DNA of 64,000 nucleotides from G965279355 sp965279355. GTDB lineage: Bacteria; Pseudomonadota; Alphaproteobacteria; CACIAM-22H2. Positions 6,756 to 16,348 of the stretch are shown here, one piece after another. How positions within the stretch are numbered: position 1 is the stretch's first letter; every line of letters begins with the position of its first letter. The notes below the pieces were generated by a model, which saw only the letters and a program-made list of their open reading frames with translations, was not told where the DNA came from and did not search any database. The stretch covers positions 4,712,001 to 4,776,000 of the forward strand of contig OZ257155.1 of NCBI GenBank assembly GCA_965279355.1. Direction: 5' to 3'. Position numbers and translations under genes: made by a program.

Positions 6756-9700
6756 GTGAAAGCCCGAACTGTTCTTGTTGCGCTCATGATGCTTGCCGCC
6801 GTCTTCGGTGGACGGGAGCACTTTGCGCTGGCGCAGGACAGCAATGTGCCGGTTCGCATCGGCAGCCACCCCACTTACGACCGGGTGGTGTTCGACTGGC
6901 CGAACACCGTCAACTATCGCGTCGATCAGCAGGGCAACGCTGTCACAATCACCTTCGATCAGCCGGCGGGTGTCAGTGAAGGCCAGCTGCTGACCGGTCT
7001 GGCGCGTGTCGCGACCACCGTTACGGCAACCCGTAGCGATACGGCCGTGACTGTTCAATTGCAGCTCGCCGACGGCGTCACTCTTCGTCATTTCCGAACC
7101 GGCCCGAAGATCGTTCTCGATTTCGCGCGCGGCGATGCGACCGCCGCTCCCGCGCCGATGCCCATGCCGACGACAGGTGCGACAGCAGCGGCACGGCCCT
7201 CGGCACCGGCCGCGCCTCCGCCATCCCGTACCGATGCACGTCGCCCCTGGGAAACAGTGCCGCTCAGCGGCACTCCTTCTGCTGCTCCACCGGTGCCGAT
7301 GACTGCGCCAATCAATCCGGCGCCGACAGTTCCTCTGACAATGGCTCCGCCACCGGCGGCGGCGGCACCGCCGGTCAGGGCGACAGCGACACCGCCTTGG
7401 GCTCAGGCTCCTTCTGTGCTGGGCCCTGCCGCGGCGCCTACTGTGCCAAGTCGCGCCAATCGCAACTTGACGCCCGAAGAGCTCGCCGCAGCGACGGCCG
7501 AGGTTCAGAATCTTGCGCGTAACGAAGCGCAGATCCTGGAACAGCTCCGCGAGCAGTCGCGTCAGCTTGCAACCCAACCGCCGACACGGCTCGCTCCGCC
7601 GCCGCGCGAACCGGCTGCGGGTGCCGCACCTGGGGCGGCACCAGCGCCGGGCGCAAACCCGTCCACCGCCGCGCCGGGCGCAACGGCGCCGCGGACCCCG
7701 GCCGAGCGGTCAGCCGCGTTTACGGAAGCCCAGCAGCGGCGTCAGGCTGATCGTCTCGCCGTCGCCCAGCAACGGGCGCTGGGCGCGCCGATCCCCGTCG
7801 TGCGCGCGGAAGGGCAGGGTATTCGCGTCAAATGGCCGGATCCCGTGACCGCTGCCGCGTTTACGCGCGGTCCCTACGTTTTCCTGGTCTTCAACATGCG
7901 CGCCAATATGGATCTCTCGGCGCTACGCAATCCGCCAGCGGACGATCTGGTCGGGACTGTCACGACAATCCCTTCGGAAGGAACCACACTGCGGTTGTCG
8001 CCGCCGACGGGCACCTATTACGCAATTCGCTCTGAAGGAAACGACTGGGTCGTCGAAATGACCCGTCGGCCACGGCGCCCCGACGCACCGGCCGAGGTGG
8101 CAACCCGGAACGAGAGCGATCCCAATGCCGCCCGGGTGGTCGTGACGCTGCGCGGCGGGCAGGCCGTGATGACGCAACGCGATCCGGAAGTTGGCGATGA
8201 GATCAAGGTTGTGCCGACCGCCGTGCCCGGCGCCGGTATCGAGGTCGACTACGACTTTCCCCAGTTCAAGATTTTGCAGAGTGCCCAGGGACTGGTTGTA
8301 AAACCGGGGGCCGACGGCGTTGTCATTCGTCCGCTCGGGCCCTTCATCGAAATCTATTCGAACCGCGGCACCCTTGTTTCATCGGGCGATGCGCCGCGCG
8401 GCGCAGCGTCGGCAGCAGATGACGATGAGGCAACGCCGCGGATTTTCAACTTTACGGAATGGAAGCGCGATGACGGTCGACCGTATCTTGAGCGTCGCCG
8501 CGATCTCGAACGCAACCTGACGGCCGGAACGGCCGCCCAGCGCAATCCCGCGCGTCTGGCCCTGGCGCGGTTCCTCTTTGCCAACGGCAACACCGTTGAG
8601 GCGGACGGCGTTCTCGATGTCATGGTGCAGCAGCAGCCGGCCGTCGGCAGTACGCGTCTGTATCGGTCGCTGAAGGGCGGTACGTCCCTGATCCTTGGCA
8701 ACATCGAGGCTGCCGGGACGAATCTCCGCCACGCCACCCTGGACCGTGAGCCGGAGCTCGCGGTCTGGCGCACGGCCCTTTACATGGCCGAGGGCGACAT
8801 ACGACGGGCGATTGAGGAGATGCAGAAAGGGCCTGATCTGTCGCGTAGCTACCCGGCGCCCTATGCGAACCGGCTTGGCCTGGCGCTCTCCGAGGCTCTG
8901 ATAGAGCTGGGCGATATTCCCGCGGCCCGCGACCGGCTCGAGGCCGTCTTCGATAACAATCCGACGGAATCGGAAGAAAGTCAGGGGCGCTATCTGCGCG
9001 GTCGCCTGGCCATTCTGGAAGGGCGTCCCGACGAGGCGATTGCGTTGTGGACGGCGCTCGAGCGAGGGCCGCCGTCACCGGCGCGTGTCCTCGCGGCTCT
9101 GGCGCTGGTCGATCTTCAGCTCAAGGAAGGGCGCATCACGCAGGAACAGGCGGCCGCCCGCATCGAGCGGATGCGTTTCGTCTGGCGCGGCGATGACATC
9201 GAGTTTGCGGTCCTGCGCCGGTTGGGCGAACTGGATATCGCCTCCGGCAACGTACGCAAGGGCTTGCGGAGTCTTCGCGATCTTGTCGCGCTGAAGCCCG
9301 ACAGCCGCGACGTGACGGCTGTCACACGCCAGATGAACGAAGCGTTTCAGAAGTATTTTCTGGAAGAGGGCGGCGCGGACAAGCTGTCTCCGATTGCAGC
9401 CATCGGTATGTACAACGAATTCAAGCATCTTGTCGAAAACACGCCCGTCGAAGATGCGATGACACGAAACATCGCTGACCGCCTCATCAAGGTGGATCTC
9501 CTGGACCAGGCTGCCGATCTTCTCGAAGGGCTGGTCAACAAGCGGCTCACCGGGGAAGCCAAGGCGGAAGCCGGGGCGCGCCTCGCCTTCACGCGCCTGC
9601 TCGATCGCAAGCCGGCGGAAGCACTGCGTGCGATCGAAGAAACCGACAGCCCCGACCTGTCGCCTGAGCTTGTTCGCGATCGCCGGCGGCTGGCCTCGCG

Positions 9701-10142
9701 TGCTCTGGCGGATCTCGATCGTGCGCCGGAAGGCCTGGCTCTGATCGCAACCGACACAACGCCCGAGGCGGATCTTCTTCGCGCCGAGATCAACTGGAAG
9801 ATCGGCGCATGGGCCGCGGCTGGCGAAGCGCTGGGTCGGCTTGCGGGGGTGCCACCGACGGGCACTGCGCCGATGCCGGAGGAGCAGGCGACGCTGGTTC
9901 TGCGTTATGCGGCGGCGCTGGCGCTCGCGGGCGACCAGACGGGTCTCGATGGCGTCCGCAGGATGTATGGGCCGGCAATGGCGCGGGGGCCCTATAACGG
10001 CGTCTTCGCGGTGCTGGCGAGCGACGCGGCGGGCCAGATGCCCGATGTTCAGGATATCCAACGGCGCCTGTCGTCAACGGCGCCGTTTCAGACATTCCTG
10101 GCGGCATACCGGCAACGTTTCGGCGCGCCGCCACGGGGCTAG
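6756..10142 (+). CDS. Large secreted TPR-repeat protein of the flagellar cluster
   Basis: The 1128-residue product starts at a GTG with AAGGAG seven bases upstream and has a signal peptide of about 27 residues. An N-terminal beta-rich AMIN-like segment (VRIGSHPTYDRVVFDWPN) is followed by a Pro/Ala-rich linker at about residues 130-330. A second beta segment begins IRVKWPDPVTAAAFTRGPYV, and after about residue 580 the rest is helical TPR-type repeats (for example ARLALARFLFANGNTVEADG). I do not recognise a named family for the full length. Its place after motE suggests a periplasmic flagellar or envelope role. Its stop overlaps the tonB stop in the sequence CTAG. Confidence 0.8.
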   Translation: MKARTVLVALMMLAAVFGGREHFALAQDSNVPVRIGSHPTYDRVVFDWPNTVNYRVDQQGNAVTITFDQPAGVSEGQLLTGLARVATTVTATRSDTAVTVQLQLADGVTLRHFRTGPKIVLDFARGDATAAPAPMPMPTTGATAAARPSAPAAPPPSRTDARRPWETVPLSGTPSAAPPVPMTAPINPAPTVPLTMAPPPAAAAPPVRATATPPWAQAPSVLGPAAAPTVPSRANRNLTPEELAAATAEVQNLARNEAQILEQLREQSRQLATQPPTRLAPPPREPAAGAAPGAAPAPGANPSTAAPGATAPRTPAERSAAFTEAQQRRQADRLAVAQQRALGAPIPVVRAEGQGIRVKWPDPVTAAAFTRGPYVFLVFNMRANMDLSALRNPPADDLVGTVTTIPSEGTTLRLSPPTGTYYAIRSEGNDWVVEMTRRPRRPDAPAEVATRNESDPNAARVVVTLRGGQAVMTQRDPEVGDEIKVVPTAVPGAGIEVDYDFPQFKILQSAQGLVVKPGADGVVIRPLGPFIEIYSNRGTLVSSGDAPRGAASAADDDEATPRIFNFTEWKRDDGRPYLERRRDLERNLTAGTAAQRNPARLALARFLFANGNTVEADGVLDVMVQQQPAVGSTRLYRSLKGGTSLILGNIEAAGTNLRHATLDREPELAVWRTALYMAEGDIRRAIEEMQKGPDLSRSYPAPYANRLGLALSEALIELGDIPAARDRLEAVFDNNPTESEESQGRYLRGRLAILEGRPDEAIALWTALERGPPSPARVLAALALVDLQLKEGRITQEQAAARIERMRFVWRGDDIEFAVLRRLGELDIASGNVRKGLRSLRDLVALKPDSRDVTAVTRQMNEAFQKYFLEEGGADKLSPIAAIGMYNEFKHLVENTPVEDAMTRNIADRLIKVDLLDQAADLLEGLVNKRLTGEAKAEAGARLAFTRLLDRKPAEALRAIEETDSPDLSPELVRDRRRLASRALADLDRAPEGLALIATDTTPEADLLRAEINWKIGAWAAAGEALGRLAGVPPTGTAPMPEEQATLVLRYAAALALAGDQTGLDGVRRMYGPAMARGPYNGVFAVLASDAAGQMPDVQDIQRRLSSTAPFQTFLAAYRQRFGAPPRG

Positions 10143-10924
10143 CGCAGGAAATAGTCGATCGGGATGACGAGTTCGAGGTTACTGGTGGCGATTTCATCGG
10201 GAATCGGTGGAAACGGCGCCGCCCTCTGAATGAGCTGTTCCACGGCATCGTCGAGCGCCGCATAACCTGAGCTTCGGCCGATCCGGTAGTTCACCAGCCC
10301 GCCCTCACGGTTGATCGTGAAGCGGAGCGATACCGTTCCCTCCTGTCGTCGCGATTGGGCCGTCCGGGGATAGACCTTGCGCCGTTCGATCTGGGCCCGG
10401 ACGCGCGCGAGATAGTCGGGCGGCGGGCCTGCGGCGACAGCAGGCGCCGATCTCCGGGTTTCCATCTGTACCGGTGCAGGAATGATGCGCGGCGGCGGTT
10501 CCGGCGGCTTTTCGACAACGATGGGCGGAACCGGTCGTGGTGGAACGGGGCGAGGCCGGGGCGGTGGCGGCGGTTCCGCCGCAACGACCTGCGATTCGAT
10601 GACGGGAGGGGGCGGCGGCTCGATGGGAACCGGCGTTGGCGGCGGCGGCGCAGTCGCCGTCACGGGATCGGGCACCGGCACCGGCACCGGGATCGGCGCC
10701 GGTTCGACGGCGGGAGCCGGCACCGTTAGCTCGACCACCATGGCCGGAACCACATGCTGCGGCTGGGCTTTCCACAGGAACGCAAGTGCGAACGCGGCAA
10801 GATGCGTAACGATCGCGGCGCCGGCAGCAGCGGTCCAGAAGCGATCCCACTGCGCGCGCGGTACGATAAGGGGCATGGTCCGGTGTGCGCTCGTGTAGGC
10901 GAAAATGCGGGCGGCGACGGGCAT
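10139..10924 (-). CDS. tonB: Energy transducer TonB
   Basis: TonB couples the proton motive force, harvested by ExbBD, to outer-membrane receptors. The 261-residue product has one membrane helix near the N terminus (AAAGAAIVTHLAAFALAFLW) and a long Pro-rich periplasmic spacer at about residues 65-155. The C-terminal TonB domain reads RRKVYPRTAQSRRQEGTVSL and ends IPIDYFLR. The start at 10924 is favoured by an AAGG seven bases upstream; an internal ATG at 10876 would still keep the membrane helix. It is the last gene of the minus-strand iron operon, behind exbD. Confidence 0.95.
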   Translation of the reverse strand: MPVAARIFAYTSAHRTMPLIVPRAQWDRFWTAAAGAAIVTHLAAFALAFLWKAQPQHVVPAMVVELTVPAPAVEPAPIPVPVPVPDPVTATAPPPPTPVPIEPPPPPVIESQVVAAEPPPPPRPRPVPPRPVPPIVVEKPPEPPPRIIPAPVQMETRRSAPAVAAGPPPDYLARVRAQIERRKVYPRTAQSRRQEGTVSLRFTINREGGLVNYRIGRSSGYAALDDAVEQLIQRAAPFPPIPDEIATSNLELVIPIDYFLR

Positions 10925-10944
10925 CGGACAACCTTGTGGGGCGT

Positions 10945-11379
10945 CTATTTTTTCTGTTCCGCGATCAGTGAGACCCGGGCGAAGCCGGCTTTGCCGATTT
11001 CTCCCATGACTTCCATGATGACCCCGTAAGAAAGGCCCTTGTCGCCGCGGACATAGACGACCGTTTCCGGATCGCTTTTGCGCAATTCGCTGAGCTGGAA
11101 AATCAGGTTGCCCTGCGTTACCTCGGTATCGCGAATGAAGAGCTTGCCGTCTGAGTTGATGCTGATGACGATCGGTTCCTTGGGGCGCGTGATGGCCGCC
11201 GCGGCGTTCTTGGGCAGTTCCAGCTTCACGCCGGACATTGCCAGCGGTGCCGTAACCATGAAGATGATCAGCAGGACCAGCATGACGTCGACGAAGGGCG
11301 TGACATTGATCTCGGCGACCGGCTTGTAGTCGTCGCTTTCGCCGTTGCCGGACTCCAGACTTCCAAGCGACATCGCCAT
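10945..11379 (-). CDS. exbD: Biopolymer transport protein ExbD
   Basis: ExbD is a proton-channel component of the TonB energiser. The 144-residue product has the cytoplasmic head EINVTPFVDVMLVLLIIFMV, whose Asp in the membrane helix is the known proton-carrying residue of the family. A periplasmic domain containing VYVRGDKGLSYGVIMEVMGE follows. The gene follows exbB after two bases and precedes tonB after 20 bases. Confidence 0.96.
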   Translation of the reverse strand: MAMSLGSLESGNGESDDYKPVAEINVTPFVDVMLVLLIIFMVTAPLAMSGVKLELPKNAAAAITRPKEPIVISINSDGKLFIRDTEVTQGNLIFQLSELRKSDPETVVYVRGDKGLSYGVIMEVMGEIGKAGFARVSLIAEQKK

Positions 11380-11381
11380 GG

Positions 11382-12089
11382 TTATTCTCCCGCTTCGGCA
11401 GGGCTGTGCGCGGAGCGTTTTACGGTCCGGATCATCAGGTTGCCGATTTCATGGATCGCGACGTTGAGCCGCTGACTCAATCTGCCGAGCTGCGTGGCAA
11501 AGCGGTTGTAGGCGATCACGGAGGGGATGGCGGCAACCAGGCCGAGCGCCGTCGCAAATAGGGCTTCGGCGATACCGGGCGCCACGACGGCGAGACTCGT
11601 ATCGTGATTTGCGGCGATCGATGCGAAGCTGTTCATGATTCCCCAGACGGTTCCGAACAGGCCGATAAACGGCGCGGTGGACCCCACGGTGGCCAGAAAC
11701 GGCAGCCCGGGCTCGATCCGGCGGAGTTCGGCGGTCATTGCAATACGCATCGCCCGTTCGATGCGGTCGCGGCGGTCGGCACGCGTTTCGCTGGTATCGC
11801 TGTCGCGCCATTCGCGAAGCCCGGCCGAAATGATCGAGCCGCCGAGACCTGCGGCGCGGTCGAGGCCCGCAATGGCGGCATCCGCCTGGGCCGCCGCCTC
11901 GAACTGTGCCACGGCGCGTCGTGCTTTCGTCAGTCGAATGATCTTTTCAAAGACGATTGTCCAGCAGGCAATGGATGCCAGCACAAGGATCACGATCACC
12001 GCCTTGACAATCGAGTCGGCGGCCATGAACAGGCCCATGACTGAAAAATCATAGGCAACGGGGGCGAGACTGGCAGCGGTGGTTTCCAT
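11382..12089 (-). CDS. exbB: Tol-Pal/TonB-type proton channel ExbB
   Basis: This 235-residue MotA/TolQ/ExbB-family protein has a first membrane helix at about residues 20-45 (IVKAVIVILVLASIACWTIV). The large cytoplasmic loop is rich in Arg. The hallmark segment PFLATVGSTAPFIGLFGTVW is followed by a final helix pair with IAEALFATALGLVAAIPSVI. Adjacency to exbD and tonB, rather than tolR/tolA/pal, identifies it as ExbB. It is 37 bases behind the PepSY gene, so it probably belongs to the same transcript. Confidence 0.95.
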   Translation of the reverse strand: METTAASLAPVAYDFSVMGLFMAADSIVKAVIVILVLASIACWTIVFEKIIRLTKARRAVAQFEAAAQADAAIAGLDRAAGLGGSIISAGLREWRDSDTSETRADRRDRIERAMRIAMTAELRRIEPGLPFLATVGSTAPFIGLFGTVWGIMNSFASIAANHDTSLAVVAPGIAEALFATALGLVAAIPSVIAYNRFATQLGRLSQRLNVAIHEIGNLMIRTVKRSAHSPAEAGE

Positions 12090-12126
12090 GAACGGGACCT
12101 TTAAAAGCCTGTAGCAGGACGCGTGA

Positions 12127-13302
12127 TCAATCGGCGGCGGAAGGCAACGAGCGGCGACTGCGGCGTTTCATAAGCCACATAGCCACGCCGGTAATCGCAA
12201 ACAGCGGGGGCAGGAAGCCTGAGAGAAAGACCAGGATGCGATAGGTCCAGCCGAGACCCGATCCGGCATGTAGCGCCCGCTGCCAGGCCATGAAAAGCTC
12301 GCCAGCGCTATAGGTCTGTGGGTCATAGACGCCGATGACCCGCCGCTCCCATGGATCGATCAGCACCGTCGATAGCGGGATTCCCTGCCAGAAGCCGTAG
12401 CGTGAGAAGGTCGCACGGATCGGTCGATCGGGACCGACAGCCAGGAACACAGAGCGCAAGACTGCTCCCTCAACTTCCGTCCGCGCCAGGGAAACGGCGC
12501 TATCAATATCGAGGGGCTCGGCGACCGGGTGCTGTGTGACACGGACGTTCTGTAGCCCACGCAGATCGCGTCCCGGTGTAACTGATCGGACGACATCGCC
12601 GAGCTGCTGCGGAAAACTGATATAGACACCGCTAAAGCTCACCACCATGAACACGGCAAGCCCCCAGATGCCCACCGCGCCGTGCAATTGGCGATGCAGG
12701 CGGAAACCGCGGACGTCGCGTTGGACGCCGAACGCGGTTCGCCAACTGGCTCCGCGCGGCCACCACATGATCAGGCCGCTGGTCCCGAGGATGAGCATCG
12801 CAACGCCAAACCATCCGACGATTTCGCGGCCAGTCCGCCCCTGTACCAGCATGTTGGCATGCAGACGGAAGATCTGCCGCATTACGCTGTCGGATGTCGG
12901 CTGCCGGATGCCGAGGACTTGGAGCGTCGCCGGATCGATATAGATCTGCAGGCCGCCGCTGCCGGGTGTCGCCCGACCGGGCGGCAGTAACCGGACGATG
13001 GCCGCCTCGCGCTCCTCTTTGGGGATGGCGATGGAGGTCGGCGTGTGGTTCGCCGGAGCCGCCTGCCGCGCCGCGGCCACGATCTCCGCAAGATTTTTCA
13101 GCTCGCTGCCGGTCGAATGGCGGACCGGGGGAGGATCGATCAGGTCTGTAATTTCATGCTCGAAAACCAGGATGCTGCCGGTAATGCCAATTGCGCCGAG
13201 CGGAATACACAGGATCACGCCGACCCACAGGTGGACCTTTGCCAGAAATTGACGAAGGGAAAGAGAAGTTCGACGGGAAGTCATGGCCATGTGTCCATTC
13301 AT
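12127..13302 (-). CDS. PepSY-associated TM protein, PiuB/FoxB-like siderophore-iron reductase
   Basis: The 391-residue membrane protein has an N-terminal helix (KVHLWVGVILCIPLGAIGIT), a periplasmic PepSY-type segment and three more helices. One of these contains VAMLILGTSGLIMWWPRGAS; the last is near the C terminus. Members such as PiuB and FoxB take part in releasing iron from ferri-siderophores at the inner membrane. The true ATG overlaps the piuC stop as TGATG, so a much longer upstream reading frame is spurious. Position between piuC and exbB supports a role in iron acquisition. Confidence 0.88.
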   Translation of the reverse strand: MNGHMAMTSRRTSLSLRQFLAKVHLWVGVILCIPLGAIGITGSILVFEHEITDLIDPPPVRHSTGSELKNLAEIVAAARQAAPANHTPTSIAIPKEEREAAIVRLLPPGRATPGSGGLQIYIDPATLQVLGIRQPTSDSVMRQIFRLHANMLVQGRTGREIVGWFGVAMLILGTSGLIMWWPRGASWRTAFGVQRDVRGFRLHRQLHGAVGIWGLAVFMVVSFSGVYISFPQQLGDVVRSVTPGRDLRGLQNVRVTQHPVAEPLDIDSAVSLARTEVEGAVLRSVFLAVGPDRPIRATFSRYGFWQGIPLSTVLIDPWERRVIGVYDPQTYSAGELFMAWQRALHAGSGLGWTYRILVFLSGFLPPLFAITGVAMWLMKRRSRRSLPSAAD

Positions 13303-13982
13303 CAAGCATCCGACCAGCGGCGAAGAAGGTTGTGATAGATGTTCGTCAGTTGAAGCGAGACCGGATTGTCCGGCAGCGTGCGGGCGATCTGCTGGATGCT
13401 GGTATCCAGTTCGAGCAGGAGCGTCCGCTGTGCGTCGTCCCGCACCATGCTCTGGATCCAGAAGAATGAGGCGACGCGCTCGCCGCGAGTCACCGGCTGG
13501 ACCTGATGCAGGCTGCTGGCGGGATAGAGGATCATGTCGCCGGCGGGAAGTTTCACGCGGTGCGCGCCGTAGGTGTCCTCGATCACGAGTTCGCCGCCGT
13601 CGTAATCCGCAGGCGCGCTTAGAAACAACGTCGCGGAGAGATCGGTGCGGACGCGATACGGCGTTCCGGTGACCGCGCGAACGGCGTTGTCGACATGAAA
13701 GCCGAAGTTCTGACCGCCGGAATAGCGGTTGAAAAGGGGAGGGTAGATCTTGAGCGGCAGTGCCGCCGAGATGAAGATGCCGTTCCGTCCGAGGGCCGCG
13801 AGGATCGTTTCGCCGATCTTTTGTGCCGCCGGATGCTCTTCCGGAACCTGCATATTGTCCTTGGTCTTTGCCGACATCACCCCGGCCGTCACGCGGCCAT
13901 CGATCCACTCGGCGCCTGCCAGAAGATGGCGGGCCTGTGAAACCTGCTCCGCGGTCAGTACATTTTTGATGTGCAGCAACAT
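13302..13982 (-). CDS. piuC: PKHD-type Fe(II)/2-oxoglutarate hydroxylase PiuC/YbiX
   Basis: The 226-residue enzyme belongs to the Fe2+-dependent dioxygenases found beside TonB siderophore receptors. The metal triad is visible as His96 and Asp98 (FHVDNAV) and His159 (SSLHQVQPVTRGER), with Arg169 as the 2-oxoglutarate anchor. These positions agree with E. coli YbiX. Its substrate is not established. It lies downstream of the receptor across a stable hairpin and is translationally coupled to the PepSY gene. Confidence 0.94.
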   Translation of the reverse strand: MLLHIKNVLTAEQVSQARHLLAGAEWIDGRVTAGVMSAKTKDNMQVPEEHPAAQKIGETILAALGRNGIFISAALPLKIYPPLFNRYSGGQNFGFHVDNAVRAVTGTPYRVRTDLSATLFLSAPADYDGGELVIEDTYGAHRVKLPAGDMILYPASSLHQVQPVTRGERVASFFWIQSMVRDDAQRTLLLELDTSIQQIARTLPDNPVSLQLTNIYHNLLRRWSDA

Positions 13983-14003
13983 GGTCTTTCGATCGGTGGG
14001 GTG

Positions 14004-14045
14004 GGCGGTCTCATCCGCGGTCGTTCAACGGTGGATGAGACCGCC
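14004..14045 (-). terminator. 13-bp hairpin between receptor and piuC, no T tract
   Basis: GGCGGTCTCATCC (14004-14016) and GGATGAGACCGCC (14033-14045) pair perfectly across a 16-base loop. The hairpin begins 20 bases past the receptor stop codon. Without a T tract it is more likely a partial terminator or an mRNA-stabilising 3' structure that sets receptor and piuC levels apart. Confidence 0.65.
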
Positions 14046-14065
14046 TTCCCCCTGCCCCTGACTCC

Positions 14066-16213
14066 CTAGAACTTGAAAGCGGTGGTGAGCACCGCGGAAC
14101 GACCGGCGCCGGGAACAGCGTGCCCACCGCCGACGCGTCCGTAATATTCCTCGTCGGTCAGGTTGTAGCCGTTCAGCCGGAAATCGACGTTGTCGGTGAG
14201 GCGGTATCCAACCGTGGCATCAAACAGGACATAGCCCGGCACATAGCTAGCGTTGGTATTGTTATTGTATCGCTGGTCGATGAAGCGGGCGCCGCCGCCG
14301 ATCTGCCAGTCGTTCGCAACCTGATAAGTCGTCCAAAGGACGGCCGTATGTGGAGAAAGATTCGAGACACGTTTGCCGACTTCAGCGGCGCTTCGCGAAG
14401 AAACAATTTCGCCGTCCATATATGTATAGCCGGCGATCACTTGCCATTTGTCGGTGATGTTCCCGGTCGCCTGAAACTCGACCCCATCTACTCGTTGTTT
14501 ACCCTCGAGGACAATGAAGTCTGTCGTATCGTTCGGATCCTGAGTCCTGGCATTCGTCTTTTCGATACGAAACAGCGCCGTGCGCAGCGAGAGTTGGCGG
14601 CTCACGTCCCATTTTCCGCCAATTTCATAAGTCTCGTTTTCTTCTGGCCCGACATTGCTGCTGTTCGTTGAGGTCGCCGTGTTGGCCAGCGTGAGCTGCT
14701 CGGCCGAAGGATTGAACGACGTGCCGTAGGCCGCATAGACGCTTGCGGTCGTAACCGGCTTGTAGACGATGCCCGCCCTGTAGCTCGGTTTGGTATCCGT
14801 CCGGCTCAACTGGACATCGGTCGCGGCGTTCTCGGAGTCGGCATCGAAGCGGTCCCATCGCAAACCGCCGGTGATTTCCCATTCGGGGCTCAGCTTCAGG
14901 GTATCGATTGCATAGATGCCCACCGATGTGGCGATGACCTCGGTGTGAGCGCCTTGCGTGATATTTCCGCCCGAGCCGCTGTAAGGATCGGGGTTCCAGA
15001 GATTGGCGGCGGTTGCGCCTGTAACGCTCCGTGCCGTCGCGTTGGAGGTTTCCTTGCTGACATCCAGCCCGGTTACCAGCGTGTGTTCGATAAAGCCGGT
15101 CTGGAATTTGGATGTCAGATCGGTCTGGTTGATGAGGATCGTGTCTTCCGTGAGACGCGCGTTCCTGGAGCGACTAACGGTATTAGCCGCAAGGTTCGGG
15201 CTCCGCGGCGGTGTCTGTATGGAATCCCGATCGTATCGCCCGTAGCGAAGGGTGTTTTGTAGCTTCAGGCTGTCGCTGAAATCGTGCTTTGCCTTCAGCG
15301 TCAAAACATTGGCATTCGTCTTTTCGTAGTCGTTGTTTGCCAGGCCGTAGAAATTATCCCGCGGAACCTGGATCGGGCTTCCGCTGAGATACGGGTGGCC
15401 GTAGTCGGGAATATTCGAATCGGATTGATGGTAATAGCTCAGCGTGATTTCGGTCGGCAGGCCGAGGCCCCAGGTGATCGATGGTGCGAATCCGAAGCGG
15501 TTGTTTTCTACAACGTCGCGGTCGGCAACCTCGTTGTGATGGGCCATCGCATTCATGCGAAACGCGGTGCCGCTGCTCTGGTCGACGATGTAGTTGCCGT
15601 CGACAGTCACGCGGCGGGTCATGTCGGTGCCGAAACCGACGGTGCCGCTGACGAACTTGTCGAGGAGGGGCGTCTTGCTCACCTGGTTGATCACGCCGCC
15701 GGTCGAGCCGCGTCCGAAGATCATCGAGGACGGCCCCTTCAGGACTTCCACGGCATCGGTGTTGAACGTGTCACGGAAGAACGGCCCGAAGTCGCGCACG
15801 CCGTCGAGAAACATGTCGGTGCGGGCGCTGAAGCCGCGAATGAACGTGTTGTCGCCGGATGGCACGCCGCCTTCACCGGCACCGGCGGTTACGCCGGTCA
15901 CGTTGTTGAGCGCGCTTTCGAGCGTCGTGATGCCCTGCTCATCCATGGCTTTTCGGGTGACGACGTCGATCGATTGCGGGGTGTCACGCAGCGGGGTCGA
16001 GAGCCGTGGCGACGAAGGCGTCGCGGCGTTGTAATTCTGGTATTGGTCGCTGGGTCGATCCGCCTCGACGGAAACGGGAGGCAGCGTGACAGGCGCCTGC
16101 TGCGCGTGGACCTGATGCGGGACAGACAGGGATAGAGCCAGTCCGATCGCCGTACCGGCGAGCAGGTGCCGCGCCAGCGGGATGTTGGCGGGGTTGATTT
16201 TGGTAACAGCCAC
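14066..16213 (-). CDS. TonB-dependent siderophore receptor (Fiu-like)
   Basis: This 715-residue outer-membrane receptor has a signal peptide ending near VPHQVHAQQ. A plug domain follows (LRDTPQSIDVVTRK, VEVLKGPSSMIFGRGSTGG), then a 22-strand barrel closing with the aromatic end TAFKF. The start is a GTG at 16213 with GGAGG six bases upstream; a longer frame to 16282 lacks a ribosome binding site. piuC/PepSY neighbours are typical for catecholate or ferri-siderophore receptors of the Fiu type. The ligand cannot be read from the sequence. Confidence 0.94.
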   Translation of the reverse strand: MAVTKINPANIPLARHLLAGTAIGLALSLSVPHQVHAQQAPVTLPPVSVEADRPSDQYQNYNAATPSSPRLSTPLRDTPQSIDVVTRKAMDEQGITTLESALNNVTGVTAGAGEGGVPSGDNTFIRGFSARTDMFLDGVRDFGPFFRDTFNTDAVEVLKGPSSMIFGRGSTGGVINQVSKTPLLDKFVSGTVGFGTDMTRRVTVDGNYIVDQSSGTAFRMNAMAHHNEVADRDVVENNRFGFAPSITWGLGLPTEITLSYYHQSDSNIPDYGHPYLSGSPIQVPRDNFYGLANNDYEKTNANVLTLKAKHDFSDSLKLQNTLRYGRYDRDSIQTPPRSPNLAANTVSRSRNARLTEDTILINQTDLTSKFQTGFIEHTLVTGLDVSKETSNATARSVTGATAANLWNPDPYSGSGGNITQGAHTEVIATSVGIYAIDTLKLSPEWEITGGLRWDRFDADSENAATDVQLSRTDTKPSYRAGIVYKPVTTASVYAAYGTSFNPSAEQLTLANTATSTNSSNVGPEENETYEIGGKWDVSRQLSLRTALFRIEKTNARTQDPNDTTDFIVLEGKQRVDGVEFQATGNITDKWQVIAGYTYMDGEIVSSRSAAEVGKRVSNLSPHTAVLWTTYQVANDWQIGGGARFIDQRYNNNTNASYVPGYVLFDATVGYRLTDNVDFRLNGYNLTDEEYYGRVGGGHAVPGAGRSAVLTTAFKF

Positions 16214-16348
16214 AGTAGTCCTCCGATATTCGGTTAGCCAAAGCGTGAAAGCCTGGCTGGCTACCGGAGGTGTTGTCTCCAAAGTGGCTGGCTGGGTGGA
16301 AATATCGCGGCGCGGATACGTCGCGAATGCGGTGTGTGTGTTGTGCGG

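Noticed and set aside
10625..10720. GGCACC/CACCGG tandem repeats as a mobile or CRISPR-like element
   Set aside because: They are codons of the Pro/Val-rich spacer of TonB and need no other explanation.
13303..13908. N-terminal 202-codon extension of the PepSY protein
   Set aside because: It lies in another frame over piuC. The TGATG overlap at 13302 gives a natural start and restores the normal family length.
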